Positions 34,412 to 44,005 are shown, numbered from the stretch's first letter. The stretch: 64,000 nt of DNA from Pseudomonadota bacterium (GCA_037200975.1 JBBCGI010000001.1:2604001-2668000), one strand, 5' to 3'. Notes: a model not told the origin generated them from the sequence alone. Program-made: numbers and translations.

Positions 34412-35071
34412 ATGTCGCGCAAGAGTTATCTGTGGTTGTTAGGTGGCGTCTACCTGGTCTGGTGGATCCTGATGGCGATCAAGCCGCTGGATTTCAGCGA
34501 CTGGCTGCTAGAGAACTTTCTGGTGGTGCTCGGCATAGGGCTGCTGGTGTGGTCGTACAAATCGTTTCCGCTGTCGCGCGTGTCGTACACCTGCATCTTC
34601 GTCTTCATGATGCTGCACGCGCTCGGCGCGCACTACACGTATGCAAAGGTGCCGTACCAGGAATGGTTTCCGGTCCTTGCGGGCGGGCGCAACCACTTCG
34701 ACCGGCTGGTGCATTTCGCCTATGGACTGCTGCTGGCATACCCGATCCGCGAGATGTTCCTGCGCATCGGCAACGTGCGCGGCTTCTGGGGTTATTTCCT
34801 GCCGCTCGATCTCACGATGTCGACGTCGATGTTGTACGAGCTGATCGAATGGGCCGCGGCGGAGTACTTCGGTGGCGAGCTCGGCATGGCCTATCTCGGC
34901 ACGCAGGGCGATGTGTGGGACGCACACAAGGACATGGCGCTGGCGTCGCTCGGCGCGTTGATCGCGATGGTCGTCACCGCGCTGGTGAACCGGCGCCTGC
35001 AGCGCGACTTCGCGCAGGAATGGGCCGAGAGCATCCGCGTGAAGCGCAGGAAACCGCTGGGCGAACCGTGA
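34412..35071 (+). CDS. DUF2238 (YjdF-like) inner-membrane protein
   Basis: This 219-residue protein has six membrane segments and the DUF2238 pattern: HALGAHYTYAKVPYQEW, RNHFDRLVHFAYGLL and GTQGDVWDAHKDMALASLGAL, with conserved His/Asp residues facing one side. The biochemical function of the family is not established. It starts one base after the AGCS stop, so they form one operon. Its TGA is part of the stem of the palindrome at 35068. Confidence 0.88.
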   Translation: MSRKSYLWLLGGVYLVWWILMAIKPLDFSDWLLENFLVVLGIGLLVWSYKSFPLSRVSYTCIFVFMMLHALGAHYTYAKVPYQEWFPVLAGGRNHFDRLVHFAYGLLLAYPIREMFLRIGNVRGFWGYFLPLDLTMSTSMLYELIEWAAAEYFGGELGMAYLGTQGDVWDAHKDMALASLGALIAMVVTALVNRRLQRDFAQEWAESIRVKRRKPLGEP

Positions 35072-35160
35072 GTGGTGCCGGGGTGCAATTGTCGTAATTA
35101 GCTCGGCCGCGCATTGCGCGGCCGAGCTAATTACGACAATTGCACCCCGGCACCACTCAC
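35068..35160. repeat. Perfect 45-bp palindrome with 3-nt loop (GGTGCCGGGGTGCAATT type)
   Basis: Arms 35068-35112 and 35116-35160 are perfectly complementary around the loop ATT. The TGA of the DUF2238 gene (35069-35071) and the TGA of the facing transglutaminase gene (35157-35159 on plus) are at exact mirror positions. Symmetry ends one base outside the stop codons. The outer 30 nt closely match the element at 10751; the inner part (GCTCGGCCGCGC) is specific. Confidence 0.95.
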
Positions 35161-38100
35161 CGCAGGGCCGCTAGGCGCGCTTGCGTCAGCGCATACACGC
35201 TGCTCGCCTGGATCACGCCCTTCGTCGGCTTCTGAACGTGCGCGTAGTAGCTGCGCGCGGAACCCGCATCGCCATACGCCTCGGCTACCAGGCCGAAGCC
35301 ATACCAGGCCGAATCATCGGGCTTGTCGATGCCGAGCTGTTCCATCCCTTTCAGCAGCAGATCGCGTGCCTCGCGGGGTTTGCCGCTCGCAGCATACACG
35401 CACGCCAGCGTATGCGCGATCGCGAAGCTGCGTCCCTGTGACTCGTCGTACGCCATGCGCGCGGCCTCGACCGCCTGCTCCGGCACGGGCTGCGCCAGTA
35501 AGGCCGACCACGCGTATTGATTGTAGTCAGCCGCGCTCGCGCGCCCGCTATCCAGCAGTGGCTGCATGATCGCGGGAATCTCACCGAACGCGCCGCGCGC
35601 CTCGGCTCGATGCACCAGCATCTCGCGCGCGATGGAATCGTCCGGCAGGCGCGCCAGCCGTTCGCGCGATGCAACTTCGACCGCATCCCACTGCCGCAAC
35701 TGGATGCCGGCCCATTGCTGATACCGGAACGCGAGCGCCGATGCCGGCACGGCCTTCACCAGCCGCGTCGCGACCTCCTGCAGCTGCGGCCACTGGCCGA
35801 GCTCGAGGTACACCTTCGCCAATGCGAGATCGAGGCTGAGCTTGTCGGTCGATTCGACCGCGCCCGCCCGCGCCACCAGCAGCAACGGCAACGCGCGTTC
35901 ACCCATCGCGCAGTCGGCTAACAACATCGCCGCCGCGGCGCGGGCCGCCGCAATGTCCGCCTCCGCGCCCACCGTCCAGGCACGGGCGAACGCCGGCCCC
36001 TCCAGCGGATCCTCGGAATTCGCCGCGCGCAGTTCCATACGCGCCCAATCCAGCCAGCGGCGCGCGCCGCCGAAATCATTCGCGTCGATGCGCTCCAGCG
36101 CCATCACCCCGAGCGGCCCGGCCATCGGCGCCACCGTAAGAATGCGATAAGCCCCGCCCTCTTGAACCACGTAGAAACCCTGCGACTCGCCGGCAGCGCG
36201 CAACTGCACGCGATAACCCAGCGCGTCATCGCCATCCACGTTCACGCGCACGTTGCCGAACAGCAGGTCCGCGCCCACTTCGAACGGCAGCTCCTGCCGT
36301 GTCAGCGCGTTGATGAGGCTGCGTTGCGCACGCCGGAAATCCTCCGCGTTGGCCGCCTGCGCACGTTTGCTCAGTAGTTTGCGGAACCCGGCCTCGCTTC
36401 CGTCCGCCGTCAACAGCTCGACGAACGAACGCAACACCACGCCGCGCGGATCGACCGGCTGAATCGACGCACCATCGAACCGCTGCGTCTTGCGCAGCAT
36501 CGCGATGCGCTGCGTGTTGGCGGCCGTGGTCGTCTGGCCGCGCGTGCTCGCTTCGATGAGGTCCGCGGCGCTCGAATATTCGCGCAGGCGCATGAGGATG
36601 CTTCCGGCGCTGGCCAGTGCATTGCGCCGGTCCGTCTCGCCGCTGACCAGCGCACGCGCGAGCTCGATGGCCGCCGGTCCGCCCTGTTCCGCGGCCACCG
36701 ACGTGATCAACAACGCGCGCTGCGCCGCGTTTGCAGGCTGCTTGCGCAACGCCTCGCGCAGCTCCTCGTAGCGCTTCGCGTACAGCAATGCATAAAAAAG
36801 GTTGTTGGCGAACTCGTCCGACTTCGCGTCGTCCTCGCTCAGCATCTTGCGGCGCGCCTGGTATTCCGCGATCGCTTCGTTCATGTTCGCCGAGGGCGAA
36901 TAACGCACGCCGCCCGCATCGTGTTCGAGCAGCACCGCGAGGTCGGCGGCGATGTCGGCGTTCAAAGGCTCCAGCACGCGTGCCTTGCGATACGCAGCGA
37001 TCGCGCCCGCGCGGTCGTAACCCGCACCGAAACGGCGGCCGACCACGTCGTGTTGCAGCGCCCAGCCCAGCTGTTTCCACGCCAGCGCGGACTTCGGCTC
37101 GAGTTTCGTGGCGGCCAAGGCTTCACGCTGCGCACGCGCACCCAGGCCCGCGTCCAGCAAGGCCGACGCGCTGCGCAGGTGATGCACCGCCTTGCGCGGA
37201 TACTTCGCCACCAGCGCGTCGTTCGCCTGCAACGCGCCCTTGAAATCTCCGTCGGCGCGTAAGGCCACGCCCACCTGGTCGAATGCGATCAGCAGCGTTT
37301 CCGCCGCGGTCAGCTCGCGCAAGGCCTTGAGCAGCGCCGCGGTTTCACCGAGCGTGTAGCGGCTCTTGATGGTGTCGAAGCGCCAGGACGCGTGCACCGC
37401 GCCGTCGGCCGTCACGTTGAACTCCGATATCAGCTCCGCGGGCCCCAGCTTCACGATGTTGTTAGACGGCAGGCGCCGCGCCTGGAACCCCGCGGGCGGC
37501 TGGATGCGATAACGCCATTCGGTGACGAACGGCTCGAACACCACATCCGCGGTGCGCGTGCGGTCTTCCTCGTCGTCCTTCGCCAAACGCGAGTCGAAGT
37601 ACTCCGGCAGCCGCGCGGCGATGTTCGCCACATTGATGCCCACCGCCGCGGTTTCCAGATCGGTGAAGCCGATCGGCGCATCCTTCATCTCGATGCTCAT
37701 GGAATACGGTTTCGAAAAGTCCGTGCTCGCCGTGTGTTCGTAGTTGAGCAGCGCCTTGGCGCGATACGCGTCGTGCGCGTAGGTCTTCAGATCGTCGAGC
37801 CGCGCCTTCGTGTCCGGGCCCGCGTACCAGCCGCGATATTCGCCTTCGATCGTGCCGTGCGTTTCCGTGGTCTCGATCACGCGCGATGGGCCGTATTCCG
37901 CGAGGAAAAAATCCCGCGTTTCGATCTGGCGGTTGTCGAGCGACCGCATCGCCGGCGTGCGGATCAGCCCCGTCGTGCCCTCGCGGATGACCAGCGCCAG
38001 ACGGTCCGCGTCGGGCGGCGGCAACGTGCCGACGCGTGAATATTCGGCCGTGGCGTCTATCCACAGATCCTCCACGCCCGGCACGTAGACGATGGCGTGA

Positions 38101-39308
38101 TCGAACATGCCCATGCCCGGCAGATCGGGCGAAATGTCCTGATCGTCGCCCGCGGCCAGCAGCGCCAGGTACGCCTCGATGCCCGACGCGCGCAGTGCCG
38201 CCACCAACAAGGTGGATTTGTCCTTGCAATCGCCGAAGCGGCGCCGCAGCGTTTCGGACGGGTATTCCGGGATCAGCCGCGCCGCGCCGAACTCCACCCC
38301 CGTGTAGCGCACTTCGCGATGCAGCCGCTCCACCACCTTGCCGATGTATTCGCGCGTCGGCGAGTGCGGCAGCGAATCCGCGAAGCCCGAGCCGATGGTG
38401 GCGCCGGCGCTGCCGTTCGCGGCGCCCAGGCGCGGCGGCACCCGCAGGCCCGCGAGCAACGGCTTGGCGTCCTCGCTGCGGATGCGGCCTTCCGTCATCT
38501 GCCGGTAGTTAGCTGCCACGGCCTGCCACGACGCGCCGGACGAGAACTCCACGCTCGGCCACGAAGGCGTGTCGGAGGGCAGGTTCGAAGCCACCTCGCT
38601 CATCTCGTCGAGCGCACCCTGCTCGAGCACCCAGCGCACGCGGCCGGCGGCGCGCGTCTCCTTCACCTGCGCATTGGGCAGGAGGCGGGTCATGCGCTTG
38701 AGCGGCAGCGACTCCGGGGCATCGATGATCACGCGCGTGTGCATCACCGGCACGGGCCGGCCGACGAATTCGCGATACGCCGAGCCCGCCGCGAAGAACG
38801 GCTGCTCGTCGCGTACGGTGATTTCCTCTTCGACCACCGAACCGATCTCGACCGCCGGCAACGGCCCTTCGAGCACGTGATCGTCGTCGTACACCTGGTT
38901 GACGGCCGGATCGCGCGTGCCCGCGTCCTGCAACAGCTTCTGGTCGAGCTGGTGCTCGCCGCCGTCGCGCGTGATGACGCGGGCGCGGATCGTCGGGCGC
39001 GCCTGGTGCCAGGGCTGCCAATGCGCGCTGCTCGCCGCCCAGCGCTCGACGCCGTCCGGCGAATCGACGCGATAGATCATGCGGTTGGTGCGCGTGAGGC
39101 GATGCTGCTCGTCGAGGATGAAAATGCGCTCGTCGAGCATCACGACGATGTCGACGGCGCGTTCGCGTTTGATGCTGGCGGCGCTCTGCTGCAACTCGCG
39201 CGCGGGCGTGGTGAACGAAGGAGCGTCCCAGATCTCCGCGGCGTGCGCGGCGGTGCACAGGAGCAGGGCGGCGAGGCCTGGAACCAGGCGGCGAAGCGGC
39301 GTGGGCAT
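35157..39308 (-). CDS. DUF3857/transglutaminase-like protein with TPR domain
   Basis: The 1383-residue protein has a signal peptide (about 1-23), a DUF3857 beta domain (about 60-265), a transglutaminase-like domain with an intact triad (C361 in RFGDCKDKS, H404 in FDHAI, D418 in WIDATAEY), a second beta domain (about 480-660) and a long TPR/helical region (about 680-1380; e.g. ALAWKQLGWALQHD). It should be periplasmic or surface-exposed. The transglutaminase-like fold may act as peptidase or crosslinker; its substrate is unknown. It is monocistronic and faces the DUF2238 gene. Confidence 0.88.
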   Translation of the reverse strand: MPTPLRRLVPGLAALLLCTAAHAAEIWDAPSFTTPARELQQSAASIKRERAVDIVVMLDERIFILDEQHRLTRTNRMIYRVDSPDGVERWAASSAHWQPWHQARPTIRARVITRDGGEHQLDQKLLQDAGTRDPAVNQVYDDDHVLEGPLPAVEIGSVVEEEITVRDEQPFFAAGSAYREFVGRPVPVMHTRVIIDAPESLPLKRMTRLLPNAQVKETRAAGRVRWVLEQGALDEMSEVASNLPSDTPSWPSVEFSSGASWQAVAANYRQMTEGRIRSEDAKPLLAGLRVPPRLGAANGSAGATIGSGFADSLPHSPTREYIGKVVERLHREVRYTGVEFGAARLIPEYPSETLRRRFGDCKDKSTLLVAALRASGIEAYLALLAAGDDQDISPDLPGMGMFDHAIVYVPGVEDLWIDATAEYSRVGTLPPPDADRLALVIREGTTGLIRTPAMRSLDNRQIETRDFFLAEYGPSRVIETTETHGTIEGEYRGWYAGPDTKARLDDLKTYAHDAYRAKALLNYEHTASTDFSKPYSMSIEMKDAPIGFTDLETAAVGINVANIAARLPEYFDSRLAKDDEEDRTRTADVVFEPFVTEWRYRIQPPAGFQARRLPSNNIVKLGPAELISEFNVTADGAVHASWRFDTIKSRYTLGETAALLKALRELTAAETLLIAFDQVGVALRADGDFKGALQANDALVAKYPRKAVHHLRSASALLDAGLGARAQREALAATKLEPKSALAWKQLGWALQHDVVGRRFGAGYDRAGAIAAYRKARVLEPLNADIAADLAVLLEHDAGGVRYSPSANMNEAIAEYQARRKMLSEDDAKSDEFANNLFYALLYAKRYEELREALRKQPANAAQRALLITSVAAEQGGPAAIELARALVSGETDRRNALASAGSILMRLREYSSAADLIEASTRGQTTTAANTQRIAMLRKTQRFDGASIQPVDPRGVVLRSFVELLTADGSEAGFRKLLSKRAQAANAEDFRRAQRSLINALTRQELPFEVGADLLFGNVRVNVDGDDALGYRVQLRAAGESQGFYVVQEGGAYRILTVAPMAGPLGVMALERIDANDFGGARRWLDWARMELRAANSEDPLEGPAFARAWTVGAEADIAAARAAAAMLLADCAMGERALPLLLVARAGAVESTDKLSLDLALAKVYLELGQWPQLQEVATRLVKAVPASALAFRYQQWAGIQLRQWDAVEVASRERLARLPDDSIAREMLVHRAEARGAFGEIPAIMQPLLDSGRASAADYNQYAWSALLAQPVPEQAVEAARMAYDESQGRSFAIAHTLACVYAASGKPREARDLLLKGMEQLGIDKPDDSAWYGFGLVAEAYGDAGSARSYYAHVQKPTKGVIQASSVYALTQARLAALR

Positions 39309-39412
39309 GAGGTGGAGCGTCCTCCGATTTGGCAGAAGAATAGCCCGGCGCGCGGCCGCCAGATCGCGATCAGGTCACGGCTTTTTGTAGGCCGGTGCTA
39401 TTGTCCGCGCCC

Positions 39413-39775
39413 ATGACCGCACCGAATTCGCACGGTTTGTCGCAGCTCCGGGATGCCCTGCGGGAATTTGCCGCCGAGCGGGACTGGGACAAGTTCCACA
39501 GCCCCAAAAATCTGGCTGCGGCGTTATCCGTCGAAGCCGCCGAGTTGCTCGAGCGGTTCCAGTGGCTGACCGAGGATGAGAGCCGTTCGCTGCCGCCCGC
39601 CGAGCTCGCGCGCGTGCGCGACGAAATGGCGGACGTGCTGAATTACCTGGTGCGGCTGGCGGACAAGCTCGACGTGAATCTGCTGGAAGCCGCGCGCGAG
39701 AAGATGAAACTCAACGCGCAGAAGTATCCGGTGGACAAGGCGCGCGGCAGCGCGAAGAAGTACTCCGAGTTCTGA
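39413..39775 (+). CDS. MazG-like nucleotide pyrophosphohydrolase
   Basis: This 120-residue protein fits the short MazG/RS21-C6 (dCTPase-like) family: FHSPKNLAAALSVEAAELLERFQW carries the first ExxE metal-binding pair (E-A-A-E), and VRDEMADVLNYLVRLADKL the second helix with ExxxD. These enzymes hydrolyse non-canonical or excess nucleotides to monophosphates (housecleaning). The ATG at 39413 gives the usual family length. It is divergent from the transglutaminase gene. Confidence 0.9.
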   Translation: MTAPNSHGLSQLRDALREFAAERDWDKFHSPKNLAAALSVEAAELLERFQWLTEDESRSLPPAELARVRDEMADVLNYLVRLADKLDVNLLEAAREKMKLNAQKYPVDKARGSAKKYSEF

Positions 39776-39807
39776 GGGGGACTGTCCCCACAGGGGACTG
39801 TCCCCTC
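39776..39807. repeat. Tandem GGGGACTGTCCCC palindromes
   Basis: GGGGACTGTCCCC occurs at 39777-39789 and again at 39793-39805, each a self-palindrome, directly after the TGA of the MazG-like gene. The facing gene ends about 30 bp away. The GGGGAC core is the same as in the longer elements, so this looks like a minimal or degraded member. Confidence 0.85.
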
Positions 39808-39836
39808 TTCGAAGCCGCCGAGCCAAAAGGCTCCCT

Positions 39837-40505
39837 TCACTCCTTCTTGTTAGCCCACGCAGGCGCGTGCTCACTCAGAATCCGCCTCCGCGCAAGTTCC
39901 ACCGGCGCCGCGCCATGCAGCGCCGGCGACCAGCCCGCTTCTGCATTCACAGCGACATCGAACGTGGCGTTCCACACCGCGACGAATTCCGTTGGCTCGT
40001 CACCGGCCTTTTCAGTCCACCAATTGCCGATCGCCGTCGGCCCCATGCCCTTCCTACCGTCGAGGACTTCCATCGGGCAAAACCGCGCGCTCAAGTCGAA
40101 ATAATCGTTGTCGGCGTAGATGCGCGACTCGAAACCCACACCCCAGCTCGATTGGTAGTCGGTATCGCCGCTGATCCGGTAGAGATTGTCGTAGACGTGC
40201 ACGCGCCCATAACGCAGGCAGGGCATGCTCTGGCGGAGATTCTCGAACAGATTGTGATGCAGCGCGACGCGCAGTCTGCCGCGGTCCGCGGCCGCTTCAG
40301 CGGAATGGCCGAACAGCAGCGCCTTGTCGTGGGAAACAAACTGATTCCACGACACGGTGACGCAGTCCGACTCATGGATGATGTCGAGCAGGCCGTCGTG
40401 CACCTGGTAGCCGGGTCCGAAGGACACCGGCTGCGAGTCGTCGAGAAGGTGCACATCCGCGAAGCGGTTGTAGGTTCGTCGAATGACGTATCGATAACGA
40501 GCCAT
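39837..40505 (-). pseudogene. N-terminally truncated pectate lyase (polysaccharide lyase family 1) remnant
   Basis: The 222-residue frame matches only the C-terminal half of PL1 enzymes: HDGLLDIIHESDCVTVSWN, HDKALLFGHS, the HHNLFEN segment and RYGRVHVYDNLYR. The usual N-terminal ~150 residues of the beta-helix, and a signal peptide, are missing. In the family pattern the HHN segment is followed by an Arg-x-Pro-x-x-R motif; here it reads RQSMPCLR. A short upstream frame (about 40516-40580, minus) encodes an Ala-rich hydrophobic stretch that could be a leftover signal region. Loss of function is likely but not proven. Confidence 0.65.
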
Positions 40506-40878
40506 GGGGTGAATCTCAGCGCCACGGGCCGGCGGCGGGGACGGCAGCGGCGGCCGCCTCGAGCAGGAAACCGGTAGACATACAGAACCCAGGTCTCCGG
40601 GACATGCCAGGAATAAACATCAATTTCCCCCTGAAAATTGCCGAATATGCGTCTGCGCCTTTCCAGACGCTTAAAATGACACCGGTGACATGGTGCGTGG
40701 GAATCCGGGGCGAAGCAAGCACTAGTTCGCGCGGCCTGCAATGGGTGGAACCGGGCACACATTCTTCCCGCCAGGCCCGCCGATCTTTTACATTTGCTGG
40801 CCGGCGCTGCCGCGCCGCTGCGTGGTCACGAAAGGCGAACACGGCGCAGAATGCCCCCCGAGACCCCAGGAGCCGCCG
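40506..40878. other. 373-bp divergent region with possible remnant of the lyase 5' end
   Basis: This lies between the pectate-lyase remnant and the NYN gene. It contains a strong hairpin, GCGTCTG/CAGACGC on the minus strand (about 40651-40672). The first ~150 bp may be decayed lyase sequence. An AGGAG site (about 40868-40872) serves the NYN gene. No other gene or RNA was recognised. Confidence 0.5.
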
Positions 40879-41547
40879 ATGACCACTAACTACGTGCTGG
40901 TCGATTTCGAGAACGTCCAGCCCGACACGCTGGCATCACTCGCCGAAGGGCAATTCAAGGTAAAGGTGTTCGTCGGCGCCGCGCAGGCGAAGGGACGTAT
41001 CTCGTTCGAGTTGTCGCATTCCATGCAGATGCTGGGTGCGAACGCCGAGTACGTGAAGATCGCGCGCAGCGGGCCGAACGCCGTCGACATGCACATCGCG
41101 TATTTCGTCGGGAAGATCCTCGAACGCGAGCGTGACGCGGTGATCCACATCATTTCGAAGGACACCGATTTCGATCCGCTGCTCGAATACCTGCGCGCCG
41201 CCGGCGTGGCGTGCAAACGCTCCAAGACCATTGCCGAGGTCGTGAAACTCGCGCAGACCGCGGTGCGTGCCCGCCCGGCGCAGAAGCCGCAGCGTGCGCC
41301 GGCCACACCGCACGTGCCGCCGCCGCGCAAAGCGCATGCGGAAAAACTCGCACCCATCATCAAGCAGCTGCATTCGCTCTCTGGCAAACCGGGCACCCGC
41401 AAGAAGCTCGGGCAAACCATCGGCAATTACTTCAAGCAACACGGCGGGGAGCTGCCGGAGAAGACCATCGAGCACCTGATCGACGAGCTGATCCGGCTCA
41501 AGTACGTGACGCAGACCGGACCGAACGTGAGTTATCACCTGGTCTGA
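40879..41547 (+). CDS. NYN/PIN-domain protein (LabA-like), putative ribonuclease
   Basis: The 222-residue protein has an N-terminal NYN domain (about 4-130): VLVDFENVQ with the first acidic pair, GPNAVDMHIAYFVGKIL, and HIISKDTDFDPLLEYLR with the metal-binding Asp cluster. A basic linker (about 135-160) and a C-terminal helical domain (about 163-222; KKLGQTIGNYFKQHGG) resembling an OST-HTH/LOTUS-like unit follow. NYN proteins are PIN-fold nucleases. The start at 40879 has an AGGAG site; a longer frame upstream has no family similarity. Confidence 0.85.
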   Translation: MTTNYVLVDFENVQPDTLASLAEGQFKVKVFVGAAQAKGRISFELSHSMQMLGANAEYVKIARSGPNAVDMHIAYFVGKILERERDAVIHIISKDTDFDPLLEYLRAAGVACKRSKTIAEVVKLAQTAVRARPAQKPQRAPATPHVPPPRKAHAEKLAPIIKQLHSLSGKPGTRKKLGQTIGNYFKQHGGELPEKTIEHLIDELIRLKYVTQTGPNVSYHLV

Positions 41548-41712
41548 ACGACGGCCTGCTCCGATCGGATTGCGCAGTGCAATGCGGCGAAATATTCGCC
41601 CGCGGCCGGGAACCCCGTAGGACGTTTCCGAATCTACGTTGTCAAGCTGCTGCGGAGTAGCGCAGGCCGCTACACTCCGCGCCTAACAACAAGCAAACGA
41701 AAGGAAGCGCCT

Positions 41713-42462
41713 GTGCAGTTGAAATTCCGGGGATTCGCAGTGTTCATTCTGGCGTTCATCGCCGCGCCGGCGGCGCAGGCGCAGTGGACCGGCAAGGCCG
41801 AGCTCGGCTTTCTGTCTTCGAGCGGCAACAGCGAGTCGACCTCCGCGAATACCAAGTTCGATCTGACACACGAGGGCGCGAAGTGGCGTAACAACTTTTT
41901 CGTCGGCGCGTTGTACGGCGAAAACGCGGAATTCTCCACCGCCGAACGTTATGAGGCGCGTTACCAGGCGGACTGGAAAATCACCGATCGCGCGAGCTGG
42001 TTCGGCGGCATCCGCGGCGAGCAGGATCGCTTCAGCGGTTTCGCCTACCAGGCGACGGTGTCGAGCGGTGCGAGTTACCAGTTCATCGACAGCCCGACCA
42101 CGAAGCTCAGCGCTTCGCTCGGTGCCGGTCTGCGCCGTTCCAAGGGCGAGACGCTGGTGAAAACCGACGCGGGCGAAGTCATCGACCGCAGCGAAGGCGA
42201 TGCCGACGACGAGCCCGTCGCCACGTTCAGCTCCAATTACGAAAATGCTTTCACCGCCACGACGAAGCTCACCAACAAATTGCTGGCGGAATCGGGTTCC
42301 GACAATACGGCGGTGCAGAACGATCTCGCGGTGCAGGTGTCGATGACGGATGCGCTGGCGCTCGCGGTCGGTTATGCGATTCGATACAACTCGAACCCGC
42401 CGCCGCTCGCGGAAAGCACGGATACCCTGGTCACGATAAATCTGGTCTACAACATCAAATGA
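41713..42462 (+). CDS. DUF481 family outer-membrane protein (YdiY-like)
   Basis: This 249-residue protein has a signal peptide (about 1-23, ending AQAQ) and the DUF481 beta-barrel: WTGKAELGFLSSSGNSESTS, repeated amphipathic strands and a terminal LVTINLVYNIK strand. The family comprises salt- or stress-induced outer-membrane proteins of unclear function. The GTG at 41713 follows AAAGGAAG. Its stop overlaps the next start (ATGA at 42459-42462). Confidence 0.87.
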   Translation: MQLKFRGFAVFILAFIAAPAAQAQWTGKAELGFLSSSGNSESTSANTKFDLTHEGAKWRNNFFVGALYGENAEFSTAERYEARYQADWKITDRASWFGGIRGEQDRFSGFAYQATVSSGASYQFIDSPTTKLSASLGAGLRRSKGETLVKTDAGEVIDRSEGDADDEPVATFSSNYENAFTATTKLTNKLLAESGSDNTAVQNDLAVQVSMTDALALAVGYAIRYNSNPPPLAESTDTLVTINLVYNIK

Positions 42463-42998
42463 ACAACTACATGAAGGCGGCGTGGTCCGCGGGCATGGTG
42501 CTGGTGTTCGCCGCGGGCGCCGCGTGGCCGCAGGCGGGCAGCACCGCCAGCGTCACCGTGAAGACCGGCCCCGAAGCGGGCAAGTACGATGCGTCGCCGT
42601 CGGATGCCTGCGTGTTGGTGGCGTTCGGCACGAAGCCGCTCGGTCTGTCGGCGGTGTTTTCCGGCGTGGATTCATCGCTGTCCGTCGACATGCCGAACAT
42701 CGACGAGAAACATGCGAACGAGATTCAGATCGTGCTGGTGATCTCGCATCTGAAAGCCGCGGGCGGTACGAAGAACGGCGTCGCGAGCCTCACGTACGAA
42801 ATCGATACGCGGCCGGATTCGGTGCTGGATGCATCGAAGCGCGCCGAGCGGGCCAACAAGGGAATGACCGGCAAGGCGACGACGATGCTCATGGAACGCG
42901 GCAACACCGTGCTGCTCAGTTTCAGCGGCGAGACCGCCGGCGGCGTGAAACTCGAGGGTGAGGTGAACTGCCGCAAGGTCGAGTCCGAACCGAAGTAG
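42459..42998 (+). CDS. Secreted protein of unknown function
   Basis: The 179-residue protein has a signal peptide (about 1-26) and a mature part with two cysteines (SDACVLV and GEVNCRK) that could pair, in a beta-rich fold. I do not recognise it. The ATGA overlap with the DUF481 gene indicates coupled production, so it may assist or share regulation with that outer-membrane protein. It ends 12 bp from the facing cupin gene. Confidence 0.65.
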   Translation: MNNYMKAAWSAGMVLVFAAGAAWPQAGSTASVTVKTGPEAGKYDASPSDACVLVAFGTKPLGLSAVFSGVDSSLSVDMPNIDEKHANEIQIVLVISHLKAAGGTKNGVASLTYEIDTRPDSVLDASKRAERANKGMTGKATTMLMERGNTVLLSFSGETAGGVKLEGEVNCRKVESEPK

Positions 42999-43010
42999 TG
43001 GGGACGCGCC

Positions 43011-43475
43011 TCACTGGCTGGCAGGCGAGGCGGCGTCCGCCGCCGCCTTCCACTTGAATACGAAGAACCGCATCGGCTGGTCGCCCGAGTTGCGGATGCC
43101 GTGCAGATCGCCCGGCTTCGAATACATCAGGTCGCCGGCCTGCAAGGGCACGTCCTTGCCATTGAGCGACCACGTGCCCGAGCCTTCGATCACGTACTGG
43201 AATTCCTCGTCCGCGTGTTGATGCGGCGGCTGCAGTTGTTTGCCCGGCAGAAACTCCAGCTCCGCGGTCAACACGCTCGACGTGCCTGAAGTCGGCTGGC
43301 CGTCTTCGGTGTAGATCGATATCCACCCCCACGACCCGGTGGATCTGCGCGCGTCCGCGGCCTTCCAGATATGGCTCTCGAGCGGCGGCTTTGCGGGTTT
43401 CTGTGCCCACAGGGTTCCGGCGTAAAACGAAGCGAGCATCAGCGCGGCCGCGCCCAGCCAAGGTCGAAGTCTCAT
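43011..43475 (-). CDS. Exported cupin-domain protein
   Basis: This 154-residue protein has a signal peptide (about 1-24) and a single cupin barrel with HQHADEEFQYVIEGSGTWSLNG (motif 1: two His and one Glu) and GDLHGIRNSG with a His for motif 2. The metal site appears complete. It may be a periplasmic small-molecule enzyme or sensor; the substrate is unknown. The ATG at 43475 is preceded by AAGGG at suitable spacing. Confidence 0.82.
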   Translation of the reverse strand: MRLRPWLGAAALMLASFYAGTLWAQKPAKPPLESHIWKAADARRSTGSWGWISIYTEDGQPTSGTSSVLTAELEFLPGKQLQPPHQHADEEFQYVIEGSGTWSLNGKDVPLQAGDLMYSKPGDLHGIRNSGDQPMRFFVFKWKAAADAASPASQ

Positions 43476-43589
43476 CGGGGACCCTTCTTTTCTGCGGGAA
43501 TTTTTCACAGAACCAGAAATTGTCAAACTGGCGCGTGGATTTTGCCGCGCCGCACGAGACTAGTCTCCTCGCACAGGGAGGATTTACTC

Positions 43590-43991
43590 ATGCGAGTAGT
43601 GCGTTCATTGGATGAATTGCTGACGCTGCCCCACGACCGGCACGTCAATGGATATCGCGGCCGCGTGCCACTGATGCTCGACATCCCCGAGTTGTCGCGC
43701 CCCATGCTGATGCGCGCGCAGGATGCGCTCAACAGCCTGCAGGAACGTGGTGGCAGCCTGGCGGGCGCCGCGGTCATGTTCATCGCGATGCTCGCGGGCG
43801 TGAGCAAGGTGCTGCACGAGAATGCATCGTTGCTGGGATGGCAGCCGATCGCCGAGCTTGCCTTGGTGCTCGCGCTGTCGTTCGCCCTCGGCTTCGCGGC
43901 GAAGTGGGCGGCGCTCCTGTTCACGCGCTGGCAGTTCGCGCATCGCTGCCGCGTGCAGCACGATCTCCTGGCGATGCTGCTGCCGCGCTGA
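43590..43991 (+). CDS. Small two-span membrane protein of unknown function
   Basis: The 133-residue protein has a polar N-terminal part (about 1-50) and two hydrophobic segments (about 56-75 and 85-112), with a positively charged C-terminal tail (RWQFAHRCRVQHD). A strong GGGAGGA site precedes the ATG. No family was recognised. It ends near the palindrome at 44006. Confidence 0.7.
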   Translation: MRVVRSLDELLTLPHDRHVNGYRGRVPLMLDIPELSRPMLMRAQDALNSLQERGGSLAGAAVMFIAMLAGVSKVLHENASLLGWQPIAELALVLALSFALGFAAKWAALLFTRWQFAHRCRVQHDLLAMLLPR

Positions 43992-44005
43992 CGGAGAAGG
44001 GGACG

